From contig OY292275.1 of the NCBI GenBank assembly GCA_958496175.1, positions 32,069,701 through 32,133,700 on the forward strand: 64,000 nucleotides of DNA, given 5' to 3'. The stretch's first letter is position 1, and every line of letters starts with the position of its first letter. The stretch comes from Sisyra terminalis. Lineage: Eukaryota; Arthropoda; Insecta; Neuroptera; Sisyridae. The notes under the pieces are model-generated. The model had not been told where the DNA came from, did no database searches, and worked only from the letters and a program-made list of their open reading frames with translations. A program made the position numbers and the translations under genes. This document shows, piece after piece, positions 61,301 to 64,000 of the stretch.

Positions 61301-64000
61301 AAATTGTCTTTATTTGCAAATAATTCAATGCTTTTAACAAACAACAATTTTACATCTACGGAATCAACGTTATTTGATTTTGTTAATCAATCGATTACAA
61401 ATAATTACGGAGATACGACAGACTCAACTCCTGAGCAGTGTTTTGTTACAAAATGTGAAGATTTAGTGGATGAAAGCAATGGAAATGAAAGAAAAACCAC
61501 TGTGAATTTGTCAAATAGTCCTACAAAAAATGAAGATCGTACATCCTTAAGAAAAAAAATTCCAAGACATTCTGGGAGATCAGATATAAAACTAAGAAAA
61601 AAACTTAGAGATTTATGCTGGGAAACTATGTTTGGACAAGAATTAGTAAAACTAACCATTATGGATTTGGTAAGTTGCATATGGGATTGCAAAATATCAA
61701 ACATAGACTTCTTGCAAAAAAATTAACATAAAATGTCCTACATTTTTAATTTTTAATCTTTTGATACATAAATAAAACAACATTTAAAAAATACAATTTT
61801 AATTTTTCTTTTCACTTCAAAAAATAAAATCGTTTTCATGGATGTTGGAACTTATTTTAATCTCAAAAATACCTCTTTAAAGCTTACGAAATAAGAAATA
61901 TATTACGTCCGTCAAGTAGCATTACATTTTTGGAATTTATAATAAATAACTACGAAGTATTTTGGTGTTTTTTTGTCGTTTAAAAGTTGTGGAAAAAACA
62001 AATGTCGCTCGAATATTTTCCAGGAAAATTTCATGTATTACTAAGTTGAAGTTTAGAGCTTTTCCAAAAATATTAAAATTTCGAAAAAAATCACAATTAT
62101 TTGATGTTTTTTGTTGCTCGAGAAGTTAAAAGAAAAAGCTCAATTCGATGTAAATATTGAAATATATTGAAATATTGAATTTTCCAAGTTTTCTGCACCA
62201 TTAATGGGTTTTTTTGCCGTTTCAAAGTTGTGAAATAAAAAGCTTTCTTTCTTGCATATTTTCGTAGAAACTTTGTTTTCAGAAAAACAAGCGAAATATA
62301 TTATATAAGTAAGCAATAAAGCTTAAATAACTTTCAGAACTCTCGAGGAACAAAAAACCATCAATTAGTTATGTTTTTTTTTTTCGAAACTTAAAGTATT
62401 TAAGAAATGCCCAAATAGAGCTTTTTTTAATGGCGTTTTAATTGTAGGAAAAAGCGAGCTTTCCCTTAAACAGCGTTTTCTCGGAAATTATACGAGCGAG
62501 AAAATGTTTCTCCCAAAATTTTCGAGCGACAAAAACACCAATTAATGGCCAAAAATAAAATGTAAATTTAATATTTATAGAACAGTTCTAAACGCCAATT
62601 TAACACAACGTAGGGTTTTTCTGGAATATGCTAACGAATTTTTTCTTTTCCTGAACTATAGAATGGCAAAAAACGCCAAAGTATTTCGTAGTTATTTTTT
62701 TAGAAATTCCAAAAGTGTAATGCTAACATGATGGGCGTGATTTAATTTTTCTTATTTCGTTAACTTAAATGGAGTTATTTTTCAGATTAAAAAAAGTTCA
62801 ACATTCCAGAAAACGATTTTAATTTTCAATGACTAAAATAGTACTTTAATCAAATTAATAGACATACGATAAAATTAATCACATTATTTTTATTATCATT
62901 ATGTTTTCCTTTGTAGATGCTAACAGTGCTTTCAACATTAATTATGGATTTCTTTCGTGCTCTTTTCGTTCGATACATGAACAATTGTTGGTGTTGGGAT
63001 CTTGAAAAGAAATTTCCACAGTACGGTGATTTTAAAATAGCTGAGAATATTTTACATTTAGTAAATAACCAAGGGATGGTTTGGATGGGAATGTTTTTTT
63101 CACCTGGATTAGCATTAATCAACCTTATAAAGCTAGTAATAATGATGTATCTACGTTCATGGACAGTTCTTACTTGTAATGTACCACATGAAATCGTATT
63201 TAGAGCATCCCGATCAAATAATTTTTATTTTGCATTACTTCTCACAATGCTGTTTTTATGTGTCTTACCCGTGGGGTACGCAATGGTATGGGTAAAACCG
63301 TCTTGGCATTGTGGACCTTTTTCGGGATATGATACCATATCACAAATGTTGACGAAAACATTGCACGATATTGTGCCTCATAGGCTACATCGAGTTTTAG
63401 ATTATATCGCTTCACCAGGAATTGTTATTCCTTTACTTGTTTTACTAGTTTTGATCATTTATTACTTGACTTCTTTGTCAAGCGCGTTAAGGGAAGCTAA
63501 CAATGATTTGAAAGTAATTTTATCGTATTTATTACTTGGTTGTTCTTAGTTAATTGAAATTCTTTTAGGTACAATTAAGAAGAGAACGTACAGAGGAGCG
63601 ACGAAAGATGTTTCAAATCGCTGACAAACGTTATAAAACTGGTTCTGCTTCTTTAGATAATGCACCATTAGGAAAATGGAAAAAGCTCTTAGCGAGTATG
63701 CCTAAGACACAGGAGCAGGAAAATAAACAGTTGAATTTAGAAGGAAATGATTTAGTCAATGCTGAAAAGAAAGCAGAAAATAAAAAGAAAGGTAATTTCA
63801 AAAAATTAAAATTAAAATTAAAATATATATGAAATATTGTTATTCTACCTTTAGAAATTATGGCACGTATAATAAAAAATGCATTTGGAGTTCAATCGAT
63901 TCAATCAGAAGAAGATGGCACTGACAATGAGTTCCACGAATCTATCTTAGAAGATAACAAAGAGGAAAAACAAGTAATAAAAAAACCTCTTGAACAAATA
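40380..64000 (+). CDS. Tmc: Transmembrane channel-like protein (Tmc), partial at 3' end
   Basis: Thirteen coding exons: 40380-40544, 52192-52315, 56421-56643, 56927-57164, 59489-59677, 59735-59970, 60028-60219, 60277-60525, 60587-60656, 60716-61669, 62917-63513, 63569-63791 and 63855-64000. They give 1202 residues with no stop before the window edge. TMC proteins form mechanotransduction channels; fly Tmc acts in proprioception and food-texture sensing. A long, Ser/Arg-rich N-terminus precedes the conserved QPWPMRRKLRLVQTAQAY helix (about 200). Membrane segments lie near 287-312, 367-390, 460-485, 503-526, 540-558, 872-897, 927-950, 977-1002 and 1046-1070. The family signature appears as CWETMFGQE at 863-871. 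Oddities: an 11.6-kb first coding intron, and an extended loop at about 590-800 with some 18 N-glycosylation sequons. Confidence 0.95.
40977..41147. mobile_element. MITE, family of the 18290-18477 element, copy 2
   Basis: About 171 bp with terminal inverted repeats: the left end aatctagtaacgttgcatttt matches the reverse complement of the right end aatctggcaacgttgcatttt. The interior (ttaattcaattctagtat, ttatgggccgatttttttgcg) is clearly related to the IPO7-intron copy. No coding capacity. Confidence 0.7.
45166..45400 (+). mobile_element. tRNA-like SINE head, interrupted by a MITE
   Basis: A box-A-like sequence tggcagaatggtcaagg (about 45177-45193) and a box-B-like ggttcgattc (45385-45394) mark a tRNA-derived RNA polymerase III promoter. 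They are about 190 bases apart because a 155-bp element has been inserted. With it removed, A and B boxes sit at ordinary tRNA spacing. A tail of the SINE cannot be delimited. Confidence 0.5.
45223..45377. mobile_element. MITE with 9-bp duplication inside the SINE
   Basis: Perfect 13-bp inverted ends caaggtttataaa (45223-45235) and its complement (45365-45377), with imperfect inverted homology continuing to about 27 bp (caggttgcc against ggccacctg). The flanks ggtgttagg (45214-45222) and ggtattagg (45378-45386) match at 8 of 9. A 9-bp duplication suggests the Mutator-like superfamily; an 8-bp hAT reading is also possible. Confidence 0.75.
46776..47020 (+). mobile_element. possible non-LTR retrotransposon 3' end
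   Basis: A less AT-rich block reading in one frame GEEINVGAHGVLTAILIWGSAD and ending in a short (gat)n run (about 46998-47010), the kind of tail seen on some insect LINEs. There are in-frame stops upstream and no reverse transcriptase motif, so this is at most a decayed remnant. Confidence 0.22.
47805..48823. mobile_element. ~1-kb foldback element (long inverted repeat)
   Basis: The left arm (from gattagatggggtcaaaaaag, to about 48030) matches the reverse complement of the right arm (from aatcagctgcgccaaaagag). Shared blocks include gtcnactattttttt, tgaatccnaancgcattttt, gattaaacaa and ttgaatnctctacaaaaa. Inverted similarity continues inward (ataaatttacttttntcaaa). The flanks gtagattgta (47795-47804) and gtagatatta (48824-48833) match at 8 of 10, suggesting a target duplication of 9-10 bases. 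There is no coding capacity. It looks like a large Foldback or Mutator-like MITE. Confidence 0.68.
50718..50750. repeat. TA microsatellite
   Basis: About ten TA units, a short aag interruption, then five more TA/AT units. It lies in the first coding intron of Tmc. Confidence 0.9.
53291..53677 (+). repeat. dispersed ~200-bp repeat family, two tandem units in Tmc intron 2
   Basis: Two units (about 53291-53481 and 53501-53677) share the ordered blocks ccagataaaatttt, cacctanaataatgatat, gtaggantgta, gatttatcaaac and tattaaatagntat. Each ends near a tgagtgaaaatac-like sequence. They match the GatB-intron units at 23911-24241. Confidence 0.75.
54591..54760 (-). repeat. dispersed ~200-bp repeat family, inverted unit
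   Basis: The reverse complement carries the same ordered blocks as the units at 53291-53677: cttccagataaaattttatc, gagaatagagaaaa, attttcacctgtaagaatag and tatctattaaatagctat. It lies about 0.9 kb downstream in the opposite orientation, so the three units could form a hairpin in the Tmc pre-mRNA. Confidence 0.75.
55081..55600. mobile_element. hAT-like element, 520 bp, in Tmc intron 2
   Basis: The left end tagtgatggattt and the reverse complement of the right end (taggggcggattt) form terminal inverted repeats fitting the hAT 5'-YARNG start. The sequence ggtacata occurs at 55075-55082 and 55601-55608, giving a duplication of 6 bp outside the inverted repeats, or 8 bp if it overlaps the first two bases. 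The interior has G+C-richer blocks (gccggcaccattttaggggc) but no open frame. Confidence 0.65.
57381..57582. repeat. inverted repeat (hairpin) in Tmc intron 4
   Basis: The left arm aaactatcaaacttacaaat (about 57397-57416) and flanking bases are repeated inverted at about 57551-57565 and beyond. The arms are about 45 bases with about 100 bases between them. Probably a small MITE; no target duplication found. Confidence 0.6.
57905..58225. mobile_element. foldback element, ~320 bp, in Tmc intron 4
   Basis: The two arms, roughly 57905-58058 and 58078-58225, are imperfect reverse complements over about 140 bases. Shared blocks are cgtcgcctttcg, tagatcattaaaa, tcaatattgt and aaaaatatagt, with a loop of only about 20-45 bases. 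The insert is a near-complete palindrome that would fold into one long hairpin. There is no coding capacity. Confidence 0.72.
61906..62742. mobile_element. ~0.84-kb MITE with ~65-bp inverted ends, in Tmc intron 10
   Basis: The left end (acgtccgtcaagtagcattac, then tttttggaattt and aataactacgaagtattttgg) and the right end (reverse complement acgcccatcatgttagcattac, then cttttggaattt and aataactacgaaatactttgg) form long inverted repeats. The interior contains further copies of a ctcgag/gttgtgaaa-type block in both orientations, so it is repetitive within itself. There is no coding capacity, and no clear target duplication. Confidence 0.65.

Noticed and set aside
1..64000. CRISPR arrays, bacterial operons or endogenous viral genes
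   Set aside because: No regularly spaced short repeats, no bacterial-style gene packing, and no viral polymerase, capsid or envelope-like frames were seen; the window is ordinary insect chromosome with transposons.

Overview
This is nuclear DNA of an insect. It is very AT-rich (around three quarters A+T by eye), its genes are split by GT-AG introns, and every recognisable protein is animal-like. The piggyBac, hAT-like and foldback repeats and a very large arthropod-type Tmc protein point to an insect; I cannot name the order. All functional names rest on recognising protein families by eye, not on a search.

Seven protein-coding genes of the host and one transposase gene can be resolved. In order they are: the first exon of DIP2 (minus, leaves the window on the left); syntaxin-17 (plus, 3 exons, complete); the NEDD8-conjugating enzyme UBE2M/Ubc12 (plus, 4 exons, complete); importin-7 (minus, 10 exons, complete); mitochondrial GatB (plus, 9 exons, complete); an ARHGAP1/RhoGAP68F-type RhoGAP (minus, 8 exons, complete); and a transmembrane channel-like protein, Tmc (plus, 13 coding exons over about 24 kb, leaves the window on the right). 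All splice phases were checked by hand and are consistent. Head-to-head pairs (DIP2/Stx17, IPO7/GatB, RhoGAP/Tmc) alternate with tail-to-tail pairs (UBE2M/IPO7, GatB/RhoGAP).

The genes are unrelated housekeeping and cell-biology functions: autophagosome fusion, neddylation, nuclear import, mitochondrial Gln-tRNA synthesis, Rho-GTPase switching and mechanosensation. No shared pathway is suggested.

The remaining DNA is rich in mobile elements. A 2.6 kb piggyBac element between GatB and RhoGAP has TTAA duplications, structured ends and an unbroken 591-residue transposase with the D-D-D spacing of the family. Four short hAT-like elements, a two-copy MITE family, a tRNA-like SINE interrupted by a MITE with a 9-bp duplication, a dispersed roughly 200-bp repeat family, and several long inverted repeats (one about 1 kb, one about 0.8 kb) lie in introns and spacers. 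I found no defence system, CRISPR array, viral insertion or wholly new gene cluster. The most unusual items are the intact piggyBac, the heavily glycosylated loop in Tmc, the large foldback elements and the nested SINE/MITE.
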